Assembly: GCF_040675875.1 (NCBI RefSeq)
Contig: NZ_JBEGII010000001.1
Location: 3,038,001 to 3,102,000 of the forward strand
Length of the DNA stretch: 64,000 nt
Direction of reading: 5' to 3'
From: Microbacterium sp. LWO12-1.2
Lineage (GTDB): Bacteria; Actinomycetota; Actinomycetes; Actinomycetales; Microbacteriaceae
Position 1 is the stretch's first letter; each line of letters begins with the position of its first letter. The position numbers and the translations under genes were made by a program. Positions 7,315-15,704 of the stretch are shown here, piece after piece. The notes under the pieces are model-generated. The model was not told the DNA's origin. It made no database searches and worked only from the letters and a program-made list of their open reading frames with translations.

Positions 7315-8210
7315 GCGGCACCTCCGTGGTCGTGGTCGTCGTCATGGAAGTGGTGGGGCTCGGCATCCGGCACACCCACGACCACCAGCCGGTCGCCGGC
7401 GCGGAGCACGAAGACCGGGGTGCCGTACAGCTCGGTGAGCACCCGCGTCTGCAGCACCTCGTCCGGCGTGCCCAGCAGGAAGCGGCCACCCGCGATGTAG
7501 AGGATGCGGTCGACGCGGCCCAGGATCGGGTTGATGTCGTGCGTCACGAACAGCACCGCTGCCCCGCGCTCACGGCGCTGGCGGTCGATGATGTCGGTCA
7601 CTCCGACCTGGTTGGCGAGGTCGAGGTTCGACAGGGGCTCATCGCACAACAGCAGCGAGGGCTCGTCGGCGAGGGCTTGTCCGACCCGCAGCCGCTGCTG
7701 CTCGCCGCCCGACAGCATCCCGACCCGACGCTCGGCATAGTGCGCGGCCCCGACGGCCTCGAGCAGCCGGTCGACCTTGGCGCGGTCGCCGCGGTGGGGG
7801 ATCGGGAAGCCGAAGCGGCTGCCCTGCACACCGAGAGCCACGAGGTCGCGGGCCCGCATGCTGGTGTCGGGGGCGAGCGAGCGCTGCTGTGGGATGTAGC
7901 CGATGCGCGAGTTGCCTCGGTGCACGGGCTCACCGGCGACGCGGATCGTGCCGGACGACAGCGGCTGCAGGCCCAGGATGCTGCGCAGCAGTGTGGTCTT
8001 GCCGGAGCCGGACGGCCCGAGCACGGCGATGAACTCTCCTGGATGCACCGTGAGGTCGAGCCCCGACCAGAGCTCGCGGTCGTCGCGGTGCAGCGACGCG
8101 TTCGCGATCTCGAGCACGGGGCTCGCCGCGGATCCTTCGCCGCGACCTTCGCTGGGTCCCTGTGGCCGACCTTCGCTGGGTCCCTGAGCCTGTCGAAGGG
8201 CCCCGCTCAC
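7311..8210 (-). CDS. znuC: Zinc ABC transporter ATP-binding protein
   Basis: 299 aa. Walker A is GPSGSGKTT (about 65-73), the signature is LSGGEQQRLRVGQAL, and Walker B is LLLCDEPLS. The C-terminus is His-rich (HHFHDDDHDHGG), common in zinc ABC ATPases. The GTG start overlaps the znuA stop (GTGA). Residues 1-29 are a non-conserved extension (RQAQGPSEGRPQGPSEGR) created by a palindromic repeat with a duplicated unit. The true domain begins near SPVLEIANASL, so an internal start cannot be excluded, although none has a better ribosome site. Confidence 0.92.
   Translation of the reverse strand: MSGALRQAQGPSEGRPQGPSEGRGEGSAASPVLEIANASLHRDDRELWSGLDLTVHPGEFIAVLGPSGSGKTTLLRSILGLQPLSSGTIRVAGEPVHRGNSRIGYIPQQRSLAPDTSMRARDLVALGVQGSRFGFPIPHRGDRAKVDRLLEAVGAAHYAERRVGMLSGGEQQRLRVGQALADEPSLLLCDEPLSNLDLANQVGVTDIIDRQRRERGAAVLFVTHDINPILGRVDRILYIAGGRFLLGTPDEVLQTRVLTELYGTPVFVLRAGDRLVVVGVPDAEPHHFHDDDHDHGGAA
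8157..8204. repeat. CTGAGCyTGTCGAAG repeat and short tandem at znuA-znuC junction
   Basis: A CCTTCGCTGGGTCCCTG unit occurs twice in tandem, the second copy merging into CTGAGCCTGTCGAAGGG. The block forms the 5' end of znuC and is translated as RQAQGP plus two PSEGR units. It is the same family as 3571-3635 and 11023-11049. Confidence 0.65.
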
Positions 8211-9199
8211 GACTGGATCGCGGCGGCGAGGCTCTGAATCGCGTCACTCATCCACTCAGAGTACGACGATCCGTCCTCCAGCAGCTCCGTGAAGGCGACG
8301 ACGGGGATGCCGGCATCCTTCGCGGCGGCCTCGACGCGCTCGGTCTCGGAGCCACCGGTCTGCGCGTTGGTGAGCAGCGCGCCGACCTCTCCGCTGTCGA
8401 TCACGTTCAGCGCTTCGAGCAGCACGGCGGGGGCGACATCCGTTCCCTCTTCGACCGACTCGGCGAAGCCCTCGGGGGTGACATCCGTGAGACCGGCCGC
8501 GGCGGCGAGGTAGCCGGGAAGAGGCTCGGTGATGAAGACGTTCACTCCTTCGGCCTGCGCCTGCAGACCGGCGAGGTCGGCCTCGAAACCCTCCAGGTCG
8601 GCGGTGAGCGCAGCGGCGTTCGCCTCGAAGTCGGCTTTGCCGTCTGGGTCGATCTCGGTCAGCTCGGCGGCGATCGCCTCGACGACGTGGACCATCGTGT
8701 GCGGGTCGAACCAGACGTGCTCGTTGAAGCCCTCGATGTGGTTGTGGCCCTCGTGACCCTCGGCGTCTTCGGCGTGATCGTGGTCGTGCTCGGCTTCGTC
8801 GCCCTCCGCCTCATGACCCTCGTTGCCGGGGAAGTCGTGCGAGTACTCGACGGCGGTGACCAGGTGCGGGTCCTTCGCGTCTGCGAGCAGTGTGTCGATG
8901 AAGGCGTCGTAGCCGCCGCCGTTCTCGATCACGAGGTCGGCCTTCTGCACGGTCAGTCGGTCGCGCGCGGTCGCCTCGTAGGAGTGCGGATCCTGGGTCG
9001 CGGAAGCGATGATCGACGTCACGTCGACCCGGTCTCCGCCGATCTGCGCTGCGATGTCACCGTAGACGTTGGTGCTGGCCACGACCGTGATCGTGCCGTC
9101 ATCGCCGCCACCCTCTCCCGCCGCGGGGGCGGTGGAGCATCCGGCCAGCGTCAGGGCGGCGACGGATGCGAGGGCGAGGGCGATCACGGGCTTCTTCAT
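8207..9199 (-). CDS. znuA: Zinc ABC transporter substrate-binding lipoprotein
   Basis: 330 aa. A lipoprotein signal ends in the lipobox LAGC (Cys about 20), so the protein is anchored outside the membrane. Cluster A-1/TroA fold motifs follow: VVASTNVYGDIAAQIGGD near the start, DPHSYEAT and the metal ligand region NEHVWFDPHTM. Between residues 125 and 165 lies a long His/Asp/Glu-rich loop (EHDHDHAED, HEGHNH) typical of zinc-specific binding proteins. It is first gene of znuACB. A Zur-type palindrome lies 20 bp upstream of the ATG, so repression at high zinc is likely. Confidence 0.95.
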   Translation of the reverse strand: MKKPVIALALASVAALTLAGCSTAPAAGEGGGDDGTITVVASTNVYGDIAAQIGGDRVDVTSIIASATQDPHSYEATARDRLTVQKADLVIENGGGYDAFIDTLLADAKDPHLVTAVEYSHDFPGNEGHEAEGDEAEHDHDHAEDAEGHEGHNHIEGFNEHVWFDPHTMVHVVEAIAAELTEIDPDGKADFEANAAALTADLEGFEADLAGLQAQAEGVNVFITEPLPGYLAAAAGLTDVTPEGFAESVEEGTDVAPAVLLEALNVIDSGEVGALLTNAQTGGSETERVEAAAKDAGIPVVAFTELLEDGSSYSEWMSDAIQSLAAAIQS

Positions 9200-9219
9200 G
9201 CTCTCACTCTAAACGCTAA

Positions 9220-9234
9220 TGAGAACCATTATCA
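9220..9234. promoter_or_regulatory. Zur-type operator upstream of znuA
   Basis: TGAGAACCATTATCA is a near-palindrome matching the TGAnAAnnnTTnTCA pattern of bacterial Zur/Fur boxes. It sits 20 bp before the znuA start codon, where it would cover the promoter or start of transcription. It is the only site of this form I found near the zinc genes. Confidence 0.75.
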
Positions 9235-9243
9235 AGTTGGCGG

Positions 9244-9308
9244 GTAGGAGATGACGCGGGGGTAGGCCGATCCCAGCCATATCGGCCTACGCCCGCTCCA
9301 TCGCCTAC
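9244..9308. repeat. 65-bp four-arm palindromic element, family C, copy 1
   Basis: The layout is arm 9, spacer 9, arm 10, loop 9, arm 10, spacer 9, arm 9. The arms are variants of GTAGGCCGAT and its inverse ATCGGCCTAC. The second copy at 15613-15677 has exactly the same length and spacing. This copy runs over the stop codon of the adjacent GH13 gene and begins just beyond the Zur box. Confidence 0.75.
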
Positions 9309-10981
9309 GCTCGTGTGATCCACGCAGTGGCGTCGCCCGGCAGCGCGGAACCGTCCAACGCCGTGCTCGAGAGCACCACGTCTGCGGGATCAGCACCGAG
9401 GTCGAACGGCTCGGCGCCGAAGTTCGTCACGATCTGCCAGCCGTTCGGTCGCGCGAATCGCAGCACGTCCGCCCGCCCGGTCTCGATCCACTCCAGCTCC
9501 TCGCTCGCCTGCAGCAGGCGGCGAAGCCGCAACGCCTCGCGGTACAGCGACAGCGTCGACGAAGGATCAGCCGCCTCGACGTCGACTGCGGCCGATGCGA
9601 ACCAGGCCGGCTGCGGCAGGTGGGCCTCCGCGTCACCGAATCCGAACGAGACCCCCTCCGCGGTCCAGGGCAGCGGCACGCGGCATCCGTCCCTGCCGAA
9701 TCCGTCGAACTCCGCCTGGCGGAAGAACCCGGGATCCTGCCGCTGTTCCGGTGTGATCTCGGCGACTTCGTGGAGTCCCAACTCCTCGCCCTGGTAGAGG
9801 TACGCGCTGCCGGGGAGCCCGAACAGCAGCAGCGAGGCCGCCCGCGCGCGATGCAGACCCTGCTCGCGGTCGAGCTGATCCGCTGGGCCACCGGCGATGA
9901 CCCACTCCGTCCCCTGCTTGACCGGGCGTCCGTTCAACGGTGCGAGTCCGTAGCGCGTCGCGTGCCGGGTGACGTCGTGGTTCGACAGCACCCACGTCGT
10001 CGACGAGCCGGTGCGCGCCGACTGCTGCAGGTTGTCGTCGATGATGCTCCGGAACTGCGTGGCGTCGAAGTCGGCCACCAGCAGATCGAAGTTGAACGCC
10101 TGCCCCAGCCCCTCGGCGGAGGCGTAGCGAGCCCGGCGCTCCGGCGTCTCGACCCAGGCCTCAGCCACCGCCGTGCGCGGAGGGTCATAGGAGTTGAACA
10201 CCTCACGCCACTCGGCGTAGATCTCGTGCACATCGTCGCGGTCGAGCAGCGGATGCGTGCCCGAGGTGCGGTCCATCGCGTCGAGCTCCGCCCGCGAGGG
10301 CAGCGGCTCGCTGAGGTCCTTGGTGAGCATGTGGGCCACGTCGATGCGGAAGCCGTCGACACCGCGGTCCGACCAGAAGCGCAGGGTCTTCAGGAAGTCG
10401 GCACGCACCTCGGGGTGGTCCCAGTTCAGGTCGGGCTGCTCGACGGCGAAGTTGTGGAAGTACCACTGGCCGTCCTCGACGCGCTCCCAGGCGCTGCCGC
10501 CGAACACCGACACCCAGTCCGTGGGCGGCTCGGCACCGTCCGGCCCGGTGCCTTCACGGAAGATGTACCGCTCCCGTGCGGCCGAGCCGCGTCCGGCGGT
10601 GAGCGCCTCCTGGAACCACTCGTGCAGGTCCGAGGTGTGGTTCGGCACGATGTCGACGACGACCTTGATCGACCGGGCGTGCAGCGCCGTCACCATGGCG
10701 TCGAAGTCGTCGAGGGTGCCCAGGCGCGGGTCGACGTTCCGGTAGTCGGCGACGTCGTACCCGCCGTCGGCGAGCGCCGAGGGATAGAACGGGCTGAGCC
10801 ACACCGCATCGATCCCGAGCTCGGCGAGATAGTCGACACGGGACAGGATGCCGGGGATGTCGCCCAGTCCATCTCCGTTCGCATCGGCGAAGCTGCGGGG
10901 GTAGATCTGGTACACGGCGGCCTGACGCCACCATGCCGTCTTCTCGTCTTCGCGGGTCTCGGTGAGAAGCGCTTCGGTCAT
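9305..10981 (-). CDS. Alpha-glucosidase / oligo-1,6-glucosidase (GH13)
   Basis: 558 aa. It hydrolyses short alpha-glucosides in the cytoplasm. The (beta/alpha)8 barrel motifs are complete: VVVDIVPNHTS (about 107-117), nucleophile Asp214 in GFRIDVAH, acid/base Glu274 in AVAEAWV, and Asp336 in LSNHDVTRH. The N-terminal AVYQIYPRSFADANGDGLGD carries the calcium-site pattern of oligo-1,6-glucosidases. It follows two ABC permease genes and a binding-protein gene on the same strand, so it processes the imported sugar. A small palindromic repeat separates it from the permease. Confidence 0.92.
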   Translation of the reverse strand: MTEALLTETREDEKTAWWRQAAVYQIYPRSFADANGDGLGDIPGILSRVDYLAELGIDAVWLSPFYPSALADGGYDVADYRNVDPRLGTLDDFDAMVTALHARSIKVVVDIVPNHTSDLHEWFQEALTAGRGSAARERYIFREGTGPDGAEPPTDWVSVFGGSAWERVEDGQWYFHNFAVEQPDLNWDHPEVRADFLKTLRFWSDRGVDGFRIDVAHMLTKDLSEPLPSRAELDAMDRTSGTHPLLDRDDVHEIYAEWREVFNSYDPPRTAVAEAWVETPERRARYASAEGLGQAFNFDLLVADFDATQFRSIIDDNLQQSARTGSSTTWVLSNHDVTRHATRYGLAPLNGRPVKQGTEWVIAGGPADQLDREQGLHRARAASLLLFGLPGSAYLYQGEELGLHEVAEITPEQRQDPGFFRQAEFDGFGRDGCRVPLPWTAEGVSFGFGDAEAHLPQPAWFASAAVDVEAADPSSTLSLYREALRLRRLLQASEELEWIETGRADVLRFARPNGWQIVTNFGAEPFDLGADPADVVLSSTALDGSALPGDATAWITRA

Positions 10982-11022
10982 GAGGGGTGGTACTCCTTTG
11001 CGTGTTGCGGTCTGGTGCGGTT

Positions 11023-11049
11023 GGGTTGCTGAGCCTGTCGAAGCATCCC
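11023..11049. repeat. CTGAGCCTGTCGAAG repeat, single copy
   Basis: GTTGCTGAGCCTGTCGAAG, flanked by GGG and CCC, lies in the short gap between the permease stop and the GH13 start. It matches the pair at 3571-3635. Confidence 0.65.
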
Positions 11050-11927
11050 TAACCCTTGACGGCGCCCTGCGTGACGCCCTCCATGACGAAGCGCTGCGTG
11101 AACAGGTACGCCAGGATCGCCGGGGCCATCGCCATCAGGTATGAGGCGAACGACACGTTGTAGTTGTTGCTGAACTGGGTCTGGAAGAGGTTCTGCCGCA
11201 CCGGCAGCGTCTGCAGCGCCGGATCGGAGATGATCAGCGACGGCATCATGAAGTCGTTCCAGGCGTAGAGGAACGCGAAGATGCCGACCGTGGCACTCAT
11301 GGGGGCGAGCAGCGGGAAGATCAGCTGCCAGAACGTCTGCCAGGTGGTGGCGCCGTCGATGCGCGCGCTCTCCTCGAGCTCCAGCGGGATCGACCGCAGG
11401 AACGCCGTGAACAGCAGCACGCTGAAGCTGAGCTGGAACATCGTGGCGAGGATGATCACGCCGAAGGGATTGTCGAGCCCGACGCGTCCGGTGAGCTGGA
11501 TCTGCGGCAGCGCCACCACGGGGAACGGGATGAACATCGCCGCGAGCAGGTAGAAGAACGAGTAGCGGAACAGCTTCCGGTCCCAGTTGCGCACGATCGC
11601 GTAGGAGGCGAATGCCGCGAGCACGATGGTCGCGACCACGGTGCCGGCGGTGACCAGCAGCGAGATGCCCGCTCCGACCGGGAACTTGGTGAGGTTCCAG
11701 GCTTCGACGAACCCGTCGATGCTGAACGGTGCAGGGAGCGAGAAGGCGTTGCCGTCGACGGCCTGCGCCGTGGTCTTGAACGCCATCGAGATCGTCACGT
11801 ACAGCGGCAGCAGCACCGTGACGGCGCACAGGATCAGGATGATGGTGCCCGACCAGTTCACGCGCTCCATGCGGATGCGCGGCTTCTTTCCGGAGGCGGT
11901 GACGGTGGTGATGGTCTGCGTCGACAT
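11049..11927 (-). CDS. Carbohydrate ABC transporter permease (MalG type)
   Basis: 292 aa, start ATG at 11925-11927, overlapping the stop of the partner permease by one base (TGATG). Six membrane helices. The EAA loop that docks on the ATPase reads ELEESARIDGATTWQTFWQLI (about 185-205). The C-terminus GVTQGAVKG is typical of CUT1 permeases. No ATPase gene is nearby, so a shared MsiK-type ATPase elsewhere is expected, as in other actinobacteria. Confidence 0.9.
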   Translation of the reverse strand: MSTQTITTVTASGKKPRIRMERVNWSGTIILILCAVTVLLPLYVTISMAFKTTAQAVDGNAFSLPAPFSIDGFVEAWNLTKFPVGAGISLLVTAGTVVATIVLAAFASYAIVRNWDRKLFRYSFFYLLAAMFIPFPVVALPQIQLTGRVGLDNPFGVIILATMFQLSFSVLLFTAFLRSIPLELEESARIDGATTWQTFWQLIFPLLAPMSATVGIFAFLYAWNDFMMPSLIISDPALQTLPVRQNLFQTQFSNNYNVSFASYLMAMAPAILAYLFTQRFVMEGVTQGAVKG

Positions 11928-12898
11928 CAGAGTGCGTTCCTTCCGCGGGTCAGCGAGAGCTGCAGCAGGGAGATGAGCACGGCGACGATGAAGAAGATCG
12001 TCGCATTGGCCATCTGGTAGGCGTAGTCGCCGCCGTTGAAGCCCGCGATGATGGTCATCGCGACGCTGCGGGTGGAGGTTCCCGGTCCGCCGTTGGTGAG
12101 TCCGACGATGATGTCGTAGGCGTTGAGGAATCCCTTGAATCCGAGGATCACGTTGATCACCACGTAGCCGGCGACGAGCGGGAGCGTGATGCGCGTCAGC
12201 TGCTGGGTCTTGCTCGCGCCATCGATGCTCGCGGCCTCGTACACCTCGCCGGGCACCGAGAGCAGACCGGCGATGTAGATCAGCAGCGTGCCGGGCACTG
12301 CCTGCCACGCGGTCACGATCACGATCGCGATCCATGCGAGATCGGGATTGGCGAGCAGGCTCGTCGACAGCCACGGAATGCCCGTGGCTGCACCCGCCGC
12401 CGGGATCGAGTTGGAGAACAGGAAGTTGAAGACGTAGGCGATGATGATGCCCGAGATGACCATCGGGATCACGAAGATCGTGCGCAGGCCTGTCTTGAAG
12501 CGGATGCGGGAGGTCAGCCCCACCGCGAGCAGGAACGCGACCACGTTCACGACGATCACCGTGGCGATCGAGAAGCCGAACGTGAACAGGTAGCTCTGCA
12601 GGATGGCCGGATCGCTGAACATCGCGATGTAGTTCGTGAGGCCGTTGAAGTTCCACTCGCCGATGCCGATGGAATCGGTGAAGCTGAAGAAGATGCCCAT
12701 GACACCCGGCACCGTGATCGCGAGAGTGAACAGCACCAGCGTCGGCAGCAGGAACAGGTAGTAGATCGGCTCGACCCTGCGCGTACGCCGACCGAGCGTG
12801 CGCTTCCCGCCCGTGACGATCGCCGTGGTGTCGGTCGTCGGGGCGCTCGGCTTGGTGATGCGTGAGGCTGCCGGGTTCGGCAGTGCGGTGTTCGTCAT
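11927..12898 (-). CDS. Carbohydrate ABC transporter permease (MalF type)
   Basis: 323 aa. The start ATG at 12896-12898 overlaps the stop of the binding-protein gene (ATGA). After a polar N-terminus of about 45 residues come six membrane helices. The EAA loop is GEVYEAASIDGASKTQQLTR (about 220-240). LTNGGPGTSTRSVAM before the last helix is diagnostic for CUT1 MalF-like subunits. It forms the heterodimeric channel with the next gene. Confidence 0.9.
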   Translation of the reverse strand: MTNTALPNPAASRITKPSAPTTDTTAIVTGGKRTLGRRTRRVEPIYYLFLLPTLVLFTLAITVPGVMGIFFSFTDSIGIGEWNFNGLTNYIAMFSDPAILQSYLFTFGFSIATVIVVNVVAFLLAVGLTSRIRFKTGLRTIFVIPMVISGIIIAYVFNFLFSNSIPAAGAATGIPWLSTSLLANPDLAWIAIVIVTAWQAVPGTLLIYIAGLLSVPGEVYEAASIDGASKTQQLTRITLPLVAGYVVINVILGFKGFLNAYDIIVGLTNGGPGTSTRSVAMTIIAGFNGGDYAYQMANATIFFIVAVLISLLQLSLTRGRNAL

Positions 12899-14238
12899 GG
12901 CGCGGACTCCTCTGTCTCGCCGGATGCGGATGCGTCGCCCGATGCCGAATCCTGGGTCGATGGGAGCGGAGCGCGGAATGCGATCCTGGCCCAGTCGGCA
13001 TCCATGGTGCGCAGGGTGGCGGTGGTGGACGCGCCGAGCACCATCGCCTGCGCGTAGTTGAAGATCGGGAGCGTCTTGGGGACGAGCACGGACGGGCCCT
13101 GGTAGATCTGCCCGTTGTCGTAGTACTCGATCATCCCCTCGATGCGCGGGTCGTCCGGCGCGGGAGCATCTTTCGTCGGTGTGAAGCCGAGCTGCGAGGC
13201 GTTGTACTCCTCGATGTGGCCCGGCTGATACAGGTACTCGAGGAAGTCGCGGGCAGCCTCCTGGTGGCGCGAGCCCTCGGGGATCATCGCGGCGAGGTCC
13301 ATGTTGACGCGCACGCCGAGGTCGGCAGGATCGTCGGTCATGGGCAACGGGAAGGTGCCGAGTTCGAGGTCGGGTGCGGTCTTGGCGATCTCGCTGAACG
13401 CCCACGGCCCCTGCAGGTACATCGCGGCCTCGCCCTTGGCGAAGGCGAGATTGCCGTCGCCGTAGCCGCGGCTCGCGGCATCCGCATTCGTGTACTCGTC
13501 GGCGAGCAGCAGCATCCGGTCCATGGGCTCGGCGAAGTCCTTCTGGAAGGAGACCTCGGAGTCGGGGCCGACTTCTGTGCCTTCCTCGGCGAGCGCGTCG
13601 AAGAAGTCGATCACGTCGACGGAGCCGCCGGCGGTGTAGTCGTACCAGCCCTGGCCCACGGTCCAGTCATCCTTGAAGGTGCCGTAGAACGGGTCGATGC
13701 CGGCGTCCTTCAGCTGGTCGCAGACCGCGATCAGCTCGTCCCAGGTCTGCGGGACCTCGAGCCCCTGGGCGTCGAAGATCTCCTTGTTGTAGATGACGGA
13801 TGCCGCCATCACCGAGTACGGCAGCGCGCTGGTGCGTCCGGCGCAGGAACCGTACTGATCCATGAGCGGCTGCAGATCGTCGCGGATGGTCGCGGCCGCA
13901 TCCGTCCCGGACAGGTCGGTCAGCGCGCAGCGCTGCACGAAGCGGGCGATCTCGTAGTTGTAGTTGGCGAGCATGATGTCGGGCGGATTGCCCCGCACGA
14001 AGCTCGCAGAGACGACGTCGACGCCCGAGGTGTCGATCACGACCTCCACGTCGTCCTGCGACGCGTTGTACTCGGCGACGAGTTCGGTCATGAACCCGAT
14101 CGCCTCGCGCTTGCTGAAGGTGAAGCGGATGGTCTCCGCTCCGGAGCCGGCTGCGCAGCTCGTGAGGGCGGCCCCGACCAGCGTGAGCCCCAGAGCCCCG
14201 GCGACCAGTCGCACCGCGCGTACTCGATTCACAGACAC
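12895..14238 (-). CDS. Sugar ABC transporter substrate-binding lipoprotein
   Basis: 447 aa, GTG start with AAAGGACGA upstream. A lipoprotein signal has its lipobox near LTSC (Cys about 28). The mature part is a family-1 extracellular solute-binding protein with ALPYSVMAASVIYNKEIFDA near residue 145 and GEAAMYLQGPWAFSEIA near 270. It is first gene of the operon binding protein-permease-permease-GH13, with the ROK repressor gene divergent. The ligand is probably an alpha-glucoside, inferred from the GH13 enzyme. Confidence 0.9.
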   Translation of the reverse strand: MSVNRVRAVRLVAGALGLTLVGAALTSCAAGSGAETIRFTFSKREAIGFMTELVAEYNASQDDVEVVIDTSGVDVVSASFVRGNPPDIMLANYNYEIARFVQRCALTDLSGTDAAATIRDDLQPLMDQYGSCAGRTSALPYSVMAASVIYNKEIFDAQGLEVPQTWDELIAVCDQLKDAGIDPFYGTFKDDWTVGQGWYDYTAGGSVDVIDFFDALAEEGTEVGPDSEVSFQKDFAEPMDRMLLLADEYTNADAASRGYGDGNLAFAKGEAAMYLQGPWAFSEIAKTAPDLELGTFPLPMTDDPADLGVRVNMDLAAMIPEGSRHQEAARDFLEYLYQPGHIEEYNASQLGFTPTKDAPAPDDPRIEGMIEYYDNGQIYQGPSVLVPKTLPIFNYAQAMVLGASTTATLRTMDADWARIAFRAPLPSTQDSASGDASASGETEESAP

Positions 14239-14267
14239 CGTCGTCCTTTCGATATGTAGATCCGCGT

Positions 14268-14292
14268 ACTAAATCTAGTCAGCGAATTTACT
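14268..14292. promoter_or_regulatory. Putative ROK operator in the divergent promoter region
   Basis: ACTAAAT (14268-14274) and ATTTACT (14286-14292) form an AT-rich inverted repeat with one mismatch in an otherwise GC-rich gap between the binding-protein gene and the ROK gene. ROK repressors commonly bind such A/T arms. This is inferred from position and symmetry only. Confidence 0.45.
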
Positions 14293-14339
14293 CTGTCGAA
14301 CGGTACTCTCTCATTTGGACGACAGGGAGGTCAAGTGCT

Positions 14340-15560
14340 GTGACAGAAGTCTCCGCAGACCTGGGCACCGGACGCGCGAGCGTCGGCGCCGTCCTCGACT
14401 TCGCCTGGACGGCCGGCGAGTTCACCGCGACCGAGGCGATGGCGAGCACCTCGCTGACCCGCTCCACCGCGATCGACGCGATCGACACCCTGCTCGGCGC
14501 CGCGCTGCTGCGCGAGCTCCCGAACGCCCGCGCCGCCGGCAGCTACCGCTCCGGACGCCCCTCACGGCGCTTCGTGCTGTCGTCGGAACTCGGCGTGGTC
14601 GTCGGCGTCGACGCGGGAGACACCCACCTCGCCGTGACCGTCGCCGACCCGCTCGACCGCACCCTCGTGCACCACCGCACAGACCTCGAGCCCGACCAGT
14701 CGGCGTCCGCACGCCGCGCGACGATCCTCGAGCGGTTGAACGCCGCTCTGGCCGAGGCCGGCGTCACGCGAGACGACGTCTTGGCGCTGTGCGTCGGTGT
14801 GGCAGCCCCCGTGAACCGCAACGGCATCTCTCCTCCACACCCCGACGGGTTCTGGGAGCGCACCAACCCCGGTCTCGCCGAGGCTCTGAGCGGATGGGCC
14901 CCGGTCGTGCAGATCAAGAACGATGCCCAGCTCGCGGCCATCGCGGAGGGTGCGGAAGGCGCAGCGATCGGATGCCGCGACTACGTCGCCCTGCTCGCGA
15001 GCGAGCGCTTCGGCGGCGGCGTGGTGGTCGACGGCCACGTGCTGCACGGCGCGCACGGCGGTGTCGGCGAGGGCGTGGTGTTCGACCACATCATCGGCGT
15101 CGGCTCTGCGTTCGGACTCCGCTACGCGGTGCAGGACCAGGTGCGCCTCGCCGTGGATACCGGCGAGATCGCCCCCGACAGCACGGTCGGCCGGCTCGTC
15201 GACGCCGACCGGATCGACCCGCGCCTCGTGCTGACGCTCGCCGCGTCCGGGGATGCGGACGCCCTGCTCGTCACCTCACGCGTCGGAGCGACCGTGGCCC
15301 GCGTCGTCGGTGTGCTCGGCAGCATGTACGACCCGGCGCGCGTGATCGTGTGCGGAGCCGTGGCCGAGAGCATCGAGCCGGTGCTGGCCGCCGCGCGGCG
15401 CATCCTGCCGGAGGAGCTGCATCTTCCCGCTCCCGAGATCCTCGCCTCGAGCCTCGGCGCGGAGGTCGTCTCCCGCGGCGCCGTGGCCACCGCGCGTCAG
15501 GCCGCTCGCGACCACGCCGTGCCGCTGCTGGCGGAGCGGCGGTTGCGGGCGACGGCGTAG
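14340..15560 (+). CDS. ROK-family transcriptional regulator
   Basis: 406 aa, GTG start with GGGAGG 8 bp upstream. Residues 1-80 are the DNA-binding part (SLTRSTAIDAIDTLLGAALL as helix-turn-helix, then the SGRPSRRF wing). The rest is the ROK fold: VVVGVDAGDTHLAVTVAD (phosphate 1 loop), VQIKNDAQLAAIAE, and HGAHGGVGEGV near 235-245. The usual cysteine cluster after that motif is missing. The gene is divergent from the sugar ABC/GH13 operon and is most likely its sugar-responsive repressor. Confidence 0.88.
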   Translation: MTEVSADLGTGRASVGAVLDFAWTAGEFTATEAMASTSLTRSTAIDAIDTLLGAALLRELPNARAAGSYRSGRPSRRFVLSSELGVVVGVDAGDTHLAVTVADPLDRTLVHHRTDLEPDQSASARRATILERLNAALAEAGVTRDDVLALCVGVAAPVNRNGISPPHPDGFWERTNPGLAEALSGWAPVVQIKNDAQLAAIAEGAEGAAIGCRDYVALLASERFGGGVVVDGHVLHGAHGGVGEGVVFDHIIGVGSAFGLRYAVQDQVRLAVDTGEIAPDSTVGRLVDADRIDPRLVLTLAASGDADALLVTSRVGATVARVVGVLGSMYDPARVIVCGAVAESIEPVLAAARRILPEELHLPAPEILASSLGAEVVSRGAVATARQAARDHAVPLLAERRLRATA

Positions 15561-15612
15561 TCGGCATCCCCGCATCCGGAGGCGCTTGCCCCGATTCCCC
15601 CCGCATCCGGAG

Positions 15613-15677
15613 GTAGGCGATCACTCGGGCGTAGGCCGATACCTCCCCTGGCGACCTACGCCGGAGTGATCACCTAC
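15613..15677. repeat. 65-bp four-arm palindromic element, family C, copy 2
   Basis: The arm lengths and spacers match 9244-9308 exactly (9-9-10-9-10-9-9). The outer arms are GTAGGCGAT and ATCACCTAC. It lies between the ends of two convergent genes, where it may also stop transcription from both sides. Confidence 0.75.
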
Positions 15678-15704
15678 GCCGCGAAGCGGCTTCGCCTGCG
15701 CGCC

